Shown: in pieces, positions 7,651 through 14,075 of the stretch
How the letters are laid out: each line of letters begins with the position of its first letter
How positions within the stretch are numbered: position 1 is the first letter of the stretch
Virus record (IMG/VR): IMGVR_UViG_3300004369_000131
Coordinates: 1 to 25,547 of that record
Reading direction: 5' to 3' (one strand)
Length of the DNA: 25,547 nt
From: a virus
Notes under the pieces: generated by a model
The model's database searches: none
The model's input: the letters and a program-made list of their open reading frames with translations, nothing else
Told to the model about the DNA's origin: nothing
Made by a program: the position numbers and the translations under genes

Positions 7651-7673
7651 AGGGGACTTCGGTCCCCTTTTTT
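7651..7673 (+). terminator. Rho-independent terminator with UUCG tetraloop
   Basis: AGGGGAC (7651-7657), TTCG loop, GTCCCCT (7662-7668) and a T-run to 7673. It closes the outer-membrane protein unit 26 bases after its stop codon. Confidence 0.9.
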
Positions 7674-7693
7674 AATCTCTATCTGAAATCATT

Positions 7694-7945
7694 ATGGCTA
7701 AGAATCCTGGTGGCACAGTAATCTACACTCGTCCTGGGTGTCCCTACTGCACAAAGATCAAAGAGGTTTACAGGATGCGAGGTTGGCAGTATAGTGAACT
7801 TGTTCTGGATCAGAACTTCACTCGCGATCAATTCCGACAGGAGTTTGGTCAACGAGCTACCTTCCCTCAGGTTCTGATCAATGGGAACAAGATCGGTGGA
7901 TGCACCGAGTCGATTGCCTATCTTCGTGAGAACAAGTGCCTCTGA
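7694..7945 (+). CDS. grx: Glutaredoxin
   Basis: An 83-aa single-domain glutaredoxin. The active site is CPYC (C16, C19) after a beta strand (TVIYTRPG). The cis-Pro is in TFPQV and the glutathione-binding GG in KIGGCTE. It would reduce disulphides with glutathione, most obviously in support of ribonucleotide reductase during phage DNA synthesis; the reductase is not in this window. It is normal in length for the family. It is the first gene of a run of overlapping cytoplasmic genes: its stop overlaps the next start (TGATG). A divergent paralogue lacking the first Cys lies at 15486-15728. Confidence 0.93.
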   Translation: MAKNPGGTVIYTRPGCPYCTKIKEVYRMRGWQYSELVLDQNFTRDQFRQEFGQRATFPQVLINGNKIGGCTESIAYLRENKCL

Positions 7946-8307
7946 TGACCCAACATAATGAACAGGAACTATATGAACTCGTGGACAAGTCCATAGATCT
8001 TGCCATGACTGAGCAGAAGTTCCTGTTCAGGTTGTACCCATACCTAAAAACAAACAAGTGGACACGACGACAAACCAATGATTTCATTGAGAGTCAGTGT
8101 GCTGCTAACCTAAACTTCATCATCTTGGAGTTGGAAGACTACATCGGGGGAGGTGATAAGCTCTTATGTGAAGCGTATGGTCACCTCCCTAAACCCAAAG
8201 CAAGAAAGGTCAGGGACTATCTCTATGGTATCTTGAAAGATGCTTGGGATTATCATGCCGAACGTAAACCAGGTCGTAAACCTGGAACCAAAGTGAGGAA
8301 GAAATGA
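7945..8307 (+). CDS. Conserved phage hypothetical protein, helical
   Basis: A 120-aa soluble protein that I cannot assign. It is predicted to be mostly helical (ELYELVDKSIDLAMTEQKF, NDFIESQCAANLNFIILELEDYI), with a Gly run (GGGDK) and a very basic tail (RKPGRKPGTKVRKK) that could bind nucleic acid. The ATG at 7945 overlaps the glutaredoxin stop as TGATG; a GTG three codons earlier is in frame but not needed. Its last codons overlap the next short gene by ATGA, so the three genes are coupled. Confidence 0.75.
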   Translation: MTQHNEQELYELVDKSIDLAMTEQKFLFRLYPYLKTNKWTRRQTNDFIESQCAANLNFIILELEDYIGGGDKLLCEAYGHLPKPKARKVRDYLYGILKDAWDYHAERKPGRKPGTKVRKK

Positions 8308-8471
8308 ATCTGAATCATCATCAATGGAAACTTATCTACGATGCTGTTCGTGCTAGGCAAGTGAACAGCATTGTAGATGGTAAAGACTACAAAGAATATG
8401 ATACTATCCTTAATGAGTTGTGGGATGTAGCATACTCGGAGAATTCTTTGGATTCTCCTATAAATACTTAG
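8304..8471 (+). CDS. Short 55-aa hypothetical protein
   Basis: An ORF of 55 codons from the ATG of an ATGA overlap (8304) to TAG (8469-8471). The product begins MNLNHHQWKLIYDAVRARQ and is an acidic, helical peptide with YKEYDTILNELWDVAY in the middle. There is no known domain. Support comes from the exact overlap with the preceding stop, the lack of any gap otherwise, and protein-like composition. Its last codons (SPINT) are formed by the late promoter CTATAAATAC, so coding and regulatory sequence overlap here. Confidence 0.65.
   Translation: MNLNHHQWKLIYDAVRARQVNSIVDGKDYKEYDTILNELWDVAYSENSLDSPINT
8458..8467 (+). promoter_or_regulatory. T4-like late promoter
   Basis: CTATAAATAC contains the full T4 late consensus TATAAATA and lies about 30 nt upstream of the ATG at 8497. 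It overlaps the 3' end of the 55-aa gene. Confidence 0.7.
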
Positions 8472-8496
8472 ACCACATAGCATAGGGAGAACAGCT

Positions 8497-8736
8497 ATGG
8501 CAGATGCTTCATTTCTTTACATTGCTTTCTTCCTCACCATCGGAAGTTTTGTTCTGGGATTCCTAGCATCCTGGAACTTAAAGCATATCTTTGATGTGTG
8601 GGTTGATCGTGCAGACTACGCTAGGATTGCTATGCATCCTGAGATGTATGACGAGAACGGAGAACTGACTGACCAGCCTCTGATCTACTTGCACATCGAT
8701 GACGAAGATGATATGATGTATGACGAAGACGATTGA
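8497..8736 (+). CDS. Small membrane protein with acidic tail
   Basis: A 79-aa protein with one hydrophobic N-terminal helix (residues about 5-26, FLYIAFFLTIGSFVLGFLAS) that would span the inner membrane, followed by a cytoplasmic region with an HPEMYDENGELTDQPLIYLHID segment and an extremely acidic end (DDEDDMMYDEDD). This layout, a membrane anchor plus HPEMYDE motif and acidic tail, is one I associate with conserved small cyanophage proteins; the function is unknown. AGGGAG (8483-8488) is the ribosome binding site. A perfect late promoter precedes it, and RNase H follows six bases after its stop. Confidence 0.75.
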   Translation: MADASFLYIAFFLTIGSFVLGFLASWNLKHIFDVWVDRADYARIAMHPEMYDENGELTDQPLIYLHIDDEDDMMYDEDD

Positions 8737-8742
8737 GGTCTA

Positions 8743-9618
8743 ATGATCCTTGTTGATATGAATCAGGTTTGCATCAGCAACCTGATGGTTTCTTTGTCAA
8801 CCAGTCAGACTATCAGCGAAGGACTAGTCCGCCATATGGTACTGAACTCATTGCGATACTATCGCTCTAAGTTTAGTAAGGAGTATGGTGAACTGGTCCT
8901 TTGTTATGACAGCAAGCATTACTGGCGACGCAAAGAGTTTCCTTACTATAAAGGTACACGTAAGAAAGATCGAGAGAAGTCTTCTCTGGATTGGAATGAG
9001 ATCTTTGATGTCTTGAATCGTATTCGCGACGAGATCAAAGAGAATCTTCCTTACAAGGTTATCGAAGTCGATGGTGCTGAGGCAGATGATGTCATCGCAT
9101 CCCTTGTAAAGGACCAGGCATACCGTAACATCAGGTTGCAGAACAACATGCAACCACCACAGAAAGTCCTCATCATGAGTGGTGACAAAGACTTCCAACA
9201 ACTTCAACGGTATAAGTTTGTCTCACAATACAATCCTATCCAGAAGAAGTTTGTCCAGTGTCTAGACCCCAAGAAGTATCTCTTGGAGCACATCATTAAG
9301 GGTGATAGAGGTGATGGTATCCCTAACTATCTGTCTGATGATGACACCTTCGTTGCTGGCAAACGTCAACGTCCACTGTCCAAAGTAAAACTTGAACGGT
9401 GGTTGGACATGTCTCCCGAACAATTCTGCGATGATGTAACCGCACAGAACTACGAACGCAATCGTAAACTCATTGACTTTGAATGTATTCCAGATGAAGT
9501 TAACGCTGACATCATAAATACGTTTGAAACTACTGAACCTCCTGGTCGAGGACAGATGTATGTCTACTTTGGTAGGCATGAGTTGACCGAAATGCTAGAT
9601 CACATCACTGACTTTTGA
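8743..9618 (+). CDS. rnh: T4-type RNase H (5'-3' flap/RNA primer nuclease)
   Basis: A 291-aa FEN-family nuclease like T4 RNase H, which removes RNA primers and short flaps from lagging-strand fragments with Mg2+. Diagnostic segments in order: ILVDMNQ (first metal Asp, residue 4), LVLCYDSKHYWRRKEFPYYKGTRKKDR (Asp plus the basic helical arch), EVDGAEADDVIASL, IMSGDKDFQQL (paired Asp) and KGDRGDGIPN (the helix-hairpin-helix region). The length is near that of T4 RNase H (305 aa). ATG at 8743 follows the previous stop by six bases. A late-type sequence near its end (9513-9521) may feed the following genes. Confidence 0.93.
   Translation: MILVDMNQVCISNLMVSLSTSQTISEGLVRHMVLNSLRYYRSKFSKEYGELVLCYDSKHYWRRKEFPYYKGTRKKDREKSSLDWNEIFDVLNRIRDEIKENLPYKVIEVDGAEADDVIASLVKDQAYRNIRLQNNMQPPQKVLIMSGDKDFQQLQRYKFVSQYNPIQKKFVQCLDPKKYLLEHIIKGDRGDGIPNYLSDDDTFVAGKRQRPLSKVKLERWLDMSPEQFCDDVTAQNYERNRKLIDFECIPDEVNADIINTFETTEPPGRGQMYVYFGRHELTEMLDHITDF
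9513..9521 (+). promoter_or_regulatory. Possible internal late promoter
   Basis: CATAAATAC inside the RNase H gene, about 100 nt before the next ATG at 9620. It is the same 9-mer as the site at 15450, but its coding location leaves it uncertain. Confidence 0.3.
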
Positions 9619-9619
9619 T

Positions 9620-10051
9620 ATGAAACTATTAATCTCCGAAGTCCTACAAAAGGCACACAGCGCAAAGACCAAAGCAGAAAAGATTAAGATCCTGCAAGAC
9701 CACGTAAGTCAAGCACTTAAATCTATTCTGATCATCAACTACGATGAATCCATTGTGTCTATGCTGCCTGAGGGTTCTCCTCCGTACAATAAGAACGAGG
9801 CACCTGTTGGCACTGAGCACACACGATTGGAGCATGAGTCACGTATCCTCCACCACTTCTTCAAGGGTGGATCTAACATCAGTGGCATGAAGCGTGAGCA
9901 GATGTTCATCCAACTGCTCGAAGGACTGCATCCTGATGAGGCAGAGGTTGTCATCGCTGCTAAGGACAAGGCTCTTGGTAAGAAGTATAAAGTTACCAAG
10001 GCATGTGTTAGTGAGGCATTCCCTCAGATTCAGTGGGGCAATCGTTCTTGA
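9620..10051 (+). CDS. DUF6433-type conserved phage protein
   Basis: A 143-aa protein matching, from memory, the DUF6433 family of T4-like phages. Recognisable segments are MKLLISEVLQKAHSAKTKAEKIK, the IINYDES motif, PPYNKNEAPVGTEHTRLEHE, then a ferritin-like helical stretch MKREQMFIQLLEGLHPDEAEV and the C-terminal AFPQIQWG. The biochemical role is unknown; the gene usually lies among replication and recombination genes, as here between rnh and thyX. It starts one base after the RNase H stop region and its own stop overlaps a TTG start of the next gene (TTGA). Confidence 0.85.
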   Translation: MKLLISEVLQKAHSAKTKAEKIKILQDHVSQALKSILIINYDESIVSMLPEGSPPYNKNEAPVGTEHTRLEHESRILHHFFKGGSNISGMKREQMFIQLLEGLHPDEAEVVIAAKDKALGKKYKVTKACVSEAFPQIQWGNRS

Positions 10052-10305
10052 AAATTAACATACTCTTTGAGGACTGTGACCCATCGTTGAGTCAAGACAG
10101 GTCCTTGCCTTACACTGCTTACTTGGTTGAATATACCTTGGATGGTATGACCAAGTTTGATATTGCTGTTTCACCTAAAAGAGTGGACATCTTTGATCAC
10201 TATTGGGATCACTACCGCCATGACTTTGTAAACATGACCCAGACAGAAGGGAGAGTTAATCCTAAACTGTATGGGTCTCAGCAAAAGGACAAGAAAAAGA
10301 AATGA
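10048..10305 (+). CDS. Conserved phage hypothetical protein
   Basis: An 85-aa protein, unassigned. It starts with a beta strand (KINILFEDCDPSL), then LPYTAYLVEYTLDG and FDIAVSPKRVDIFDHYWDHY, and ends in a Lys-rich tail (QQKDKKKK). I chose the TTG at 10048, which forms a TTGA overlap with the upstream stop in the style of this genome; GTG at 10033 would add five residues with no better ribosome site (GGGG at 10035-10038 could serve the TTG). Its stop overlaps the next ATG (ATGA). It was considered as gp33, but a better gp33 candidate lies at 13079. Confidence 0.7.
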   Translation: MKINILFEDCDPSLSQDRSLPYTAYLVEYTLDGMTKFDIAVSPKRVDIFDHYWDHYRHDFVNMTQTEGRVNPKLYGSQQKDKKKK

Positions 10306-10544
10306 AGAACTCCATGTACACATTCAACATCAAGAAACCTGATGATGAAGAACAACCTTGGACGGATCAAGACAGTAAGATGGTGGCGATGACCACGTTA
10401 GGTTTCCTTGGTGGATTAATCATCGCACCCTTTCTTGTATGGGCAGCGTGGAATGTTTCAATGCCTGCCATCTTTGGACTGCCCGTGATAGGATACGTTC
10501 AATCCTTGGGACTATACCTCGTCGCTAAACTCTTACTGAAATGA
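10302..10544 (+). CDS. Small membrane protein upstream of thyX
   Basis: An 80-aa protein with a soluble acidic N-terminus (NIKKPDDEEQPWTDQDSK) followed by two hydrophobic segments: about residues 28-50 (MTTLGFLGGLIIAPFLVWAAW) and 56-78 (IFGLPVIGYVQSLGLYLVAK). This predicts a two-helix inner-membrane hairpin with the acidic end probably in the cytoplasm. No family known to me. It is coupled at both ends by four-base overlaps, upstream ATGA and downstream with thyX, so it is co-translated with the DNA-metabolism genes. It could be an inhibitor of a host membrane process, but nothing in the sequence shows that. Confidence 0.7.
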   Translation: MKNSMYTFNIKKPDDEEQPWTDQDSKMVAMTTLGFLGGLIIAPFLVWAAWNVSMPAIFGLPVIGYVQSLGLYLVAKLLLK

Positions 10545-11242
10545 AAGCAAAAGTATGTCTGGTCTCTGTCACTCCCGATGCAGAGAAAACTATTGGTTAC
10601 ATTGCTCGCGTGAGCAACCCAGCAAACCAGGACAACCCTAAGGTTGCTGGTCTGTTGAAGTATTGCATCAAGCATGGACACTGGTCTGTGTTTGAGCAGG
10701 CATCTATGACCTTACAGATTGAGACTACCAGGGGACTGGCAGCTCAAATCCTGAGGCACCGTTCGTTCTGCTTCCAAGAGTTTTCTCAACGCTATGCAGA
10801 CTCATCTGAATTGGGTGACATCCAACTGCCTGAACTGCGTCGTCAAGACACCAAGAACAGGCAGAATAGTATCGATGACCTGGATCCTTTTCTGGTTCAG
10901 AAGTATGAGATTCTCTTGCAAGATTATTTCAAGCGTGGTATGGAACTCTATCAACAGATGCTTGAAGATGATATTGCAAAGGAGTGTGCTCGCTTCGTGC
11001 TTCCCCTCGCCGTAGGAACAAAACTCTATATGACAGGAAATCTCAGGTCATGGATCCATTACATCAATCTGCGTACTGCTAATGGTACACAGAAAGAACA
11101 CATGGAGATCGCTGAACTCTGTAAGCGTCACTTTATATGTCAGTTCCCGACTGTTGCTGAGGCATTGGGTTGGTGTGACAGCACATGTGATTGCCCTGAG
11201 CAAGAGGATCACTGCTATCAATCTGCACTTCTTATACCATGA
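10541..11242 (+). CDS. thyX: Flavin-dependent thymidylate synthase
   Basis: A 233-aa ThyX, which methylates dUMP to dTMP with methylene-tetrahydrofolate, FAD and NADPH. The signature RHRx7S is present at residues 72-82 (RHR, seven residues, S82) followed by QRY. HWSVFEQASMTLQIE upstream and RFVLPLAVGTKLYMTGNLRSW plus NLRTANGTQKEHMEIA downstream are the typical FAD- and dUMP-binding stretches. The length is normal. It supplies dTTP for phage replication and sits with RNase H, the nuclease and gp32. Its start and stop overlap the neighbours (ATGA). Confidence 0.96.
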   Translation: MKAKVCLVSVTPDAEKTIGYIARVSNPANQDNPKVAGLLKYCIKHGHWSVFEQASMTLQIETTRGLAAQILRHRSFCFQEFSQRYADSSELGDIQLPELRRQDTKNRQNSIDDLDPFLVQKYEILLQDYFKRGMELYQQMLEDDIAKECARFVLPLAVGTKLYMTGNLRSWIHYINLRTANGTQKEHMEIAELCKRHFICQFPTVAEALGWCDSTCDCPEQEDHCYQSALLIP

Positions 11243-11409
11243 AACAGTATCCCTATCAGATTACATACACCCTGAACAGTACAGGGAATCGTCATCACTT
11301 CAAGAAAGTCATGGCAGCATCTCAGAATGAGGCAAAGAAACTTTTCGAGGCAGACATGCCAACGGCAAGGTATATCTGTGCCATTGCACAACCACAGAAT
11401 AGGAACTGA
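11239..11409 (+). CDS. Short 56-aa hypothetical protein
   Basis: An ORF from ATG 11239 (overlapping the thyX stop) to TGA 11407-11409. The peptide starts MKQYPYQITYTLNSTGNRHH and continues FKKVMAASQNEAKKLFEADMP, a beta-hairpin followed by a helix. This simple beta-beta-alpha shape is seen in many small phage proteins that I cannot tell apart. It has the same strand and spacing as its neighbours: the next ATG is two bases after its stop. Confidence 0.65.
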   Translation: MKQYPYQITYTLNSTGNRHHFKKVMAASQNEAKKLFEADMPTARYICAIAQPQNRN

Positions 11410-11411
11410 CA

Positions 11412-11642
11412 ATGCCTACCTACGATTTTAGAAACAAAGAAACAGGTGAAATCATTACTGAGGTAATGTCTATTCACGCTCTCGATAAATACAAGGCAGA
11501 GCATCCAGAATTAGAACGGTACTTTGGTAATCAAATCAACGGTACTACCTATGGTAAACCAAAGCAGTCAGATGGATTCAAAGATGTAATGTCTAAGATC
11601 CAACAGGCTCACCCTGGTGCTAACCTTTCACGATACACTTGA
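11412..11642 (+). CDS. Small FmdB-like phage protein without zinc ligands
   Basis: A 76-aa protein that begins MPTYDFRNKETGEI, the start typical of FmdB-type zinc-ribbon proteins (MPTYxY...), but the Cys pairs of that family are absent. Then follow MSIHALDKYKAEHPELERYFG and a C-terminal GFKDVMSKIQQAHPGANL helix. FmdB-like proteins of this kind recur in cyanophages; the function is unknown, and without Cys this one cannot bind zinc in the usual way. A late-like GATAAATAC lies inside it (11484-11492), upstream of phoH. Confidence 0.75.
   Translation: MPTYDFRNKETGEIITEVMSIHALDKYKAEHPELERYFGNQINGTTYGKPKQSDGFKDVMSKIQQAHPGANLSRYT
11484..11492 (+). promoter_or_regulatory. Possible internal late promoter ahead of phoH
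   Basis: GATAAATAC within the FmdB-like gene, 152 nt upstream of phoH. It differs from TATAAATA only at the first base. Its coding location makes it tentative. Confidence 0.25.
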
Positions 11643-11643
11643 T

Positions 11644-12402
11644 ATGCCAGCAGCAAGAAAGCGTCAGAAGACTCCGAACATGAATGGTATGACAGCCAAA
11701 CAAATGAGACGGAAAAAGCCGATCAACCTTGACCACCTTAAAACTATCGAACCCCTGACTGATAATCAGGAGAAGGTGTTCAATGCATATGCCGAGGGGA
11801 AGAATCTGGTGCTGCACGGTGCCGCTGGTACAGGTAAGACTTTCATCAGTCTCTACCTTGCCATGCAGCAGGTGTTAGATCCTGAGTCTCCTTACGAGAA
11901 GATCTACATGGTCCGTTCACTGGTGCCTACCAGAGAGATCGGGTTCCTGCCTGGTGACCATGAGGATAAGAGTAACCTGTACCAGATTCCATACAAGAAT
12001 ATGGTGAAGTACATGTTCACCATGCCTGATGATAATAGTTTCGAGATGCTCTACGATAATCTCAGAGCACAAGAGACTGTCTCCTTCTGGTCAACGTCAT
12101 TCATCCGTGGCGTTACCCTTGACAAGTGCATTATAATTGTGGATGAGTTCTCTAACTTAAACTTCCACGAACTAGACTCCATCATCACCCGTGTTGGTGA
12201 AGACGCCAAGATTATTTTCTCTGGTGACTACACCCAGTCTGACCTCATCAAGAGCAACGAGCGCACTGGTGTGCTAGACTTCATGAAGATCCTTCAAACC
12301 ATGCCCTCGTTTGAGTGTGTGGAGTTTGGGATTGAAGACATCGTACGTTCTGGTATCGTTCGTGAGTATCTCATCTCCAAAAATAATCTCGGGTTTAATT
12401 GA
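11644..12402 (+). CDS. phoH: PhoH-like ATPase
   Basis: A 252-aa PhoH-family P-loop ATPase, a common marine phage gene once linked to phosphate stress but of uncertain role (probably an RNA- or nucleic-acid-related helicase-like ATPase). Walker A is GAAGTGKT (residues 59-66) and Walker B is IIIVDE followed by FSN. IFSGDYTQSDL matches the PhoH sensor motif GDxxQ. A basic N-terminal tail (about 35 residues, RKRQKT, QMRRKK) precedes the ATPase core. I start at ATG 11644, just after the previous stop (TGATATG), rather than at the in-frame GTG at 11617. The stop overlaps the next ATG (TGATG). Confidence 0.95.
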   Translation: MPAARKRQKTPNMNGMTAKQMRRKKPINLDHLKTIEPLTDNQEKVFNAYAEGKNLVLHGAAGTGKTFISLYLAMQQVLDPESPYEKIYMVRSLVPTREIGFLPGDHEDKSNLYQIPYKNMVKYMFTMPDDNSFEMLYDNLRAQETVSFWSTSFIRGVTLDKCIIIVDEFSNLNFHELDSIITRVGEDAKIIFSGDYTQSDLIKSNERTGVLDFMKILQTMPSFECVEFGIEDIVRSGIVREYLISKNNLGFN

Positions 12403-13082
12403 TGAAGACATTTAATCATGTTGGTCCTGCTTGTGAGTTACAGGAACTTGAAAGCAAGACATGTGAGAAAGGTCGCTTCTACAAAGCACCAAATGGTAAC
12501 TGGTATCCCTCGGTGACTACTGTCGTAGGACATCAGTCCATCGAGGGTATCAGGAAGTGGGAGAAGAGAGTTGGTTGGACTGAGGCGGAGAAGATCCGTC
12601 GTACATCATCATGGAGAGGTACTAAGTATCATGGCATCGTCGAGAACTACATCAAGGGCAATCTGGAAGCAGTTAAAGAGAGCACGGGTCTACCCGCGAT
12701 CCTTTTCAGGGCTGCTCGTGCGGTGCTTGATCGTATTGATAATGTTCACGTTCTTGAAGCCCCTCTTTATTCTGATGATCTATGCATTGCTGGCCGTGTT
12801 GACTGTATTGCTGAGTTTGATGATGATCTAGCAATCATTGACTTCAAGACAACCAAGGAACTCAAACAGGAGTCTTGGTTGGAGAAGTATTTCGTACAGG
12901 AAGCAGCGTATGCTTACATGTACTGGGAACGTACTGGTGTCGAAGTCAAGAAACTTGTGACACTTTCTGTTGCGGAAGACGGACAGACGCAGGTCGTTGA
13001 AAAGTATGATAAGATACCTTACATTGATACGCTCTGCCAATGGATTAAAGACTATCGATTCTTTCAGGAGAGTATCAAGTGA
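12402..13082 (+). CDS. PD-(D/E)XK family nuclease
   Basis: A 226-aa RecB/Cas4-like exonuclease domain. Motifs in order: RGTKYHGIVENYI (H77, E81), GRVDCIAEF (D134), AIIDFKTTK (D147-F-K149) and QEAAYAYMY (the Q-x-x-x-Y motif, Q167 to Y171 by my count). These are the metal-binding and catalytic residues of this superfamily, so it should be active on DNA, probably in recombination, repair or host-DNA degradation. Proteins of this type are common in T4-like cyanophages. ATG 12402 overlaps the phoH stop; a TTG one codon earlier is unnecessary. The stop overlaps the GTG start of gp33. Confidence 0.9.
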   Translation: MKTFNHVGPACELQELESKTCEKGRFYKAPNGNWYPSVTTVVGHQSIEGIRKWEKRVGWTEAEKIRRTSSWRGTKYHGIVENYIKGNLEAVKESTGLPAILFRAARAVLDRIDNVHVLEAPLYSDDLCIAGRVDCIAEFDDDLAIIDFKTTKELKQESWLEKYFVQEAAYAYMYWERTGVEVKKLVTLSVAEDGQTQVVEKYDKIPYIDTLCQWIKDYRFFQESIK

Positions 13083-13324
13083 AAGAATTAGAAGAAAACT
13101 TCATGACACAGAACAAGTTCAGTGCCCTCGTAGAACATACAGTGCAGAACAACAACGGTCTCATCAATTACATCGAAGCAGTCGCATCAGTATGTGAAGA
13201 GTATGAGATCGAGTTTGAACTGGTAGGTAAACTCATCAGCAAACCACTCAAAGACAAGATCAAAGCCAATGCCCAACAACTCAACTGCATCAAACGAACC
13301 AGTCGTGGGATCCTCCCGCTCTAA
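13079..13324 (+). CDS. 33: gp33-like late transcription co-activator
   Basis: An 81-aa protein with the pattern of gp33, which in T4 bridges RNA polymerase and the sliding clamp to activate late promoters with sigma factor gp55. The segment INYIEAVASVCEEYEIEFELVGKLIS followed by LKDKIKANAQQLN aligns by eye with T4 gp33's SYLEATTAFLEENSI... block, and the protein ends in a hydrophobic ILPL, as expected for a clamp-binding tail. Shorter than T4 gp33 (112 aa). GTG start at 13079 preferred: it overlaps the upstream stop (GTGA) and AGGAG lies eight bases before; ATG at 13103 is the alternative. It explains how the late promoters seen elsewhere would be used. Confidence 0.82.
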   Translation: MKELEENFMTQNKFSALVEHTVQNNNGLINYIEAVASVCEEYEIEFELVGKLISKPLKDKIKANAQQLNCIKRTSRGILPL

Positions 13325-13589
13325 ACTCTCCCAATCTTTTGGGGGTACAGTAGAGAAAGAGATTCCTCTGGACGTTAAGTGGATCGATGATGCTTTCTAT
13401 ATTAAAGAGACACGCTTTGGTCTCTTCACTTCTATCTTGAAGGACCCACTGGGTCAACACTTCATTACTGGTGCTATTTATGAGGGAGTTCTCTCAGTCT
13501 CCCGTTGGCATTTGAAATGTATTCAGGATGGATCACTAGACGATTACACCCGCGTCGTTAACAGTGGGGTAGTAGGAGGAAAACTATGA
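13269..13589 (+). CDS. Hypothetical protein overlapping gp33 out of frame
   Basis: A 106-aa protein with no named family. The N-terminus is Ser/Asn rich (NNSTASNEPVVGSSRSKLSQS); the rest is a compact mixed fold (DVKWIDDAFYIKETRFGLFTS, GQHFITGAIYEGVLSVSRWHLK). The ATG at 13269 makes it overlap the gp33 gene by 56 nt in another frame; a GTG at 13305 would reduce that to 20 nt. The first 20 residues look like a protein-coding tail rather than noise, so I kept the longer form. Its stop overlaps the next ATG by four bases. Probably another small replication- or transcription-linked factor. Confidence 0.65.
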   Translation: MPNNSTASNEPVVGSSRSKLSQSFGGTVEKEIPLDVKWIDDAFYIKETRFGLFTSILKDPLGQHFITGAIYEGVLSVSRWHLKCIQDGSLDDYTRVVNSGVVGGKL

Positions 13590-13948
13590 CTGACGAATTC
13601 TTTAAGTCAGAAATCGTTCAAGAAGAACTGAACGAATTGCAATCAACATACACTGACCTGCTCAAAATGTCTCAGAGTTTTGAGGGTTTTGATAACGGTC
13701 AGAAGATTGAACACATCAACAAGACACTAGAACTCATTGCTAAGCAGAAAGTTTTCTACTCTCGCTTAGAGATGATGGCAAACTATGTTGAAGAGGAAGG
13801 GGACGACGAGTCCGAGGTCAAGTCCATGAAGAATAGGATCGACACGATGTCATCCATCTACGCAGGAGGGCAGGGTAACCTGCTAGCGATCTTACAGGTC
13901 ATGGAAGACAAGTTGATCAGATGGAAAAAAGAACTTCAAGGGGGTTGA
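13586..13948 (+). CDS. DUF1825-type protein
   Basis: A 120-aa helical protein beginning FFKSEIVQEELNELQ, the signature start of DUF1825 (FFxSExVQxE), followed by two long helices (HINKTLELIAKQKVFYSRLEMMANY). DUF1825 is found mainly in cyanobacteria and cyanophages; its function is unknown. This gene is one of the best pointers to a cyanobacterial host. AGGAGG-like GTAGGAGGA (13573-13581) provides a strong ribosome site before ATG 13586. The stop codon TGA (13946-13948) is part of the terminator loop and of the -35 box of the gp32 promoter. Confidence 0.85.
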   Translation: MTDEFFKSEIVQEELNELQSTYTDLLKMSQSFEGFDNGQKIEHINKTLELIAKQKVFYSRLEMMANYVEEEGDDESEVKSMKNRIDTMSSIYAGGQGNLLAILQVMEDKLIRWKKELQGG

Positions 13949-13960
13949 CACCCCCTTTTT
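13940..13960 (+). terminator. Rho-independent terminator with a -35 box in its loop
   Basis: GGGGGT (13940-13945) pairs with ACCCCC (13950-13955) around TGAC, followed by five T; two more A-T pairs can extend the stem. It ends the thyX-phoH-gp33-DUF1825 run. The loop includes the DUF1825 stop codon. Confidence 0.85.
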
Positions 13961-13973
13961 CATGCCGTATATT
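13945..13973 (+). promoter_or_regulatory. Sigma-70 type promoter of gp32
   Basis: TTGACA (13945-13950), exactly 17 nt, TATATT (13968-13973). The -35 is formed by the loop and closing pair of the terminator. Predicted start near 13980, giving a gp32 leader of about 96 nt. Confidence 0.7.
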
Positions 13974-13979
13974 ATTGAG

Positions 13980-14075
13980 GTGGTCAGGAGTCCTCCTTTC
14001 TCCTCGCCTAAATACAGTACCCTGTTTAGCGTACGGGGTACACAGACCAAATACAAAACACATACGGAGAATACA
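13980..14075 (+). promoter_or_regulatory. Structured leader of gp32
   Basis: AGGAG/CTCCT (13986-13997) forms a hairpin near the 5' end. GTACCC/GGGTAC (14017-14022 with 14036-14041) forms a second one. A late-like CCTAAATAC lies at 14008-14016. A 25-nt A-rich unpaired stretch then leads to CGGAGA, the ribosome site. T4 gp32 represses its own mRNA by binding an unstructured A/U-rich leader next to a folded element; this layout is similar, but control is inferred. Confidence 0.4.

Noticed and set aside
12119-12137. TTGACA and TATAAT inside phoH
   Set aside because: They are separated by only 7 nt, so cannot form a promoter; they encode conserved PhoH residues near Walker B.
13962-14075. N-terminal extension of gp32
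   Set aside because: It lies between promoter and ribosome site; gp32 proteins begin at the SFASLKK segment.
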